7,060 bases of DNA from an uncultured Alphaproteobacteria bacterium (lineage in GTDB: Bacteria; Pseudomonadota; Alphaproteobacteria; Minwuiales; Minwuiaceae), in assembly GCA_913064755.1 (NCBI GenBank), contig CAJYBQ010000165.1, positions 1 through 7,060 of the forward strand, given 5' to 3'. The stretch's first letter is position 1, and each line of letters begins with the position of its first letter. A model generated the notes under the pieces. That model saw only the letters and a program-made list of their open reading frames with translations, ran no database searches and was not told where the DNA came from. Positions 6,726 through 7,060 of the stretch are shown piece by piece. The position numbers and the translations under genes were made by a program.

Positions 6726-7060
6726 TCAGATGCGGCGTGGCATCCCGGCCCAGTAGGGCTCCCTGATCTTCCGCTTGAAGATCTTGCCGGAGTCCTCGCG
6801 CGGCAGGGCCGCGTCTATGACGACCTTGCGCGGCACCTTGAACTTGGCGAGGTGCTGGCGCAGGAATACCTGCACGTCTTCCGGTGCGAGTGCCGGGTCC
6901 GTGACCTCGATCTGGGCGGCCAGGGATTCCCCGAATCCCGCGTCGGGAATGCCGAACTCCGCACCGGCGCGCCCGCACGGGCCGCCGACCCCAGCCTCCC
7001 AGATCTCCGCGAGAGCGCTTTCGTCGCCCGCGGTGTCCACCATGCTGGCCTCCCCGTCGG
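6726..7060 (-). CDS. Acyl-CoA synthetase (AMP-forming), C-terminal part; gene runs off the window
   Basis: Only the last ~110 codons of this gene lie in the window; the frame stays open to 7060 and the N-terminal adenylation domain is outside. Such enzymes activate carboxylic acids to acyl-AMP and then acyl-CoA. The visible part is the mobile C-terminal domain: FGIPDAGFGESLAAQIEV, then LRQHLAKFKVPRKVV, and LPREDSGKIFKRKIREPYW. The lysine in DSGK (codon 6783-6785) matches the catalytic lysine of adenylate formation. The segment upstream of FGIPD (about 6955-7060) should hold the hinge motif of the type DR.KDMI..GG.NIYP.EIE. It aligns in frame without gaps but is poorly conserved (DGEASMVDTAG, then AEIWEAG), so this may be a divergent or decaying copy. 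The ATG at 7043 is internal, not the real start. The gene converges on the SDR. Confidence 0.8.
   Translation of the reverse strand, partial: DGEASMVDTAGDESALAEIWEAGVGGPCGRAGAEFGIPDAGFGESLAAQIEVTDPALAPEDVQVFLRQHLAKFKVPRKVVIDAALPREDSGKIFKRKIREPYWAGMPRRI

Noticed and set aside
1..7060. Mobile element, CRISPR array, tRNA or toxin-antitoxin genes.
   Set aside because: No transposase or integrase motifs, terminal repeats, direct-repeat arrays or cloverleaf-like sequence were found on either strand.

Overview
The window is about 7 kb of dense, high-GC bacterial DNA. Third codon positions are strongly GC-biased and spacers are short. The gene content (a Cache/PAS sensor with an HD-GYP-like domain, a diheme SoxA cytochrome, VOC and SDR enzymes, an acyl-CoA ligase) suggests a Gram-negative proteobacterium, most likely an alphaproteobacterium. 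That taxonomic call is inference from content and composition. I see no RNA genes, CRISPR array, insertion sequence or phage gene, and no gene-free stretch longer than about 100 bases.

Left half, minus strand (transcribed right to left): a VOC/glyoxalase-like protein (5039-4650), a 97-base gap, a membrane sensor with a degenerate HD-GYP domain (4552-2501), then a secreted heparinase II/III-like protein with an N-terminal DUF4962-type region (2501-18). The sensor stop and lyase start share one base (TGATG), so these two are almost certainly co-transcribed and translationally coupled.

Right half, plus strand: a solitary soxA (5038-5820) and a DHRS4-like short-chain dehydrogenase/reductase (5913-6692). 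An incomplete minus-strand gene, the C-terminal part of an AMP-forming acyl-CoA synthetase (7060-6726), converges on the SDR. A 9-bp GC-rich hairpin lies between the two stops.

Three things stand out. First, the HD-GYP domain has lost nearly all of its metal ligands and is coupled to a predicted extracytoplasmic polysaccharide lyase, which suggests a non-catalytic signalling protein controlling matrix or glycan breakdown. Second, soxA stands alone with no other sox gene in view. Third, soxA and the glyoxalase-like gene start head to head on the same CATG, so each promoter must lie inside the other gene. soxA has no Shine-Dalgarno and has a promoter-like sequence placed so that its mRNA could be leaderless. 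I do not see a complete new system, but the degenerate-HD-GYP/lyase pair is the best candidate for undescribed biology here.
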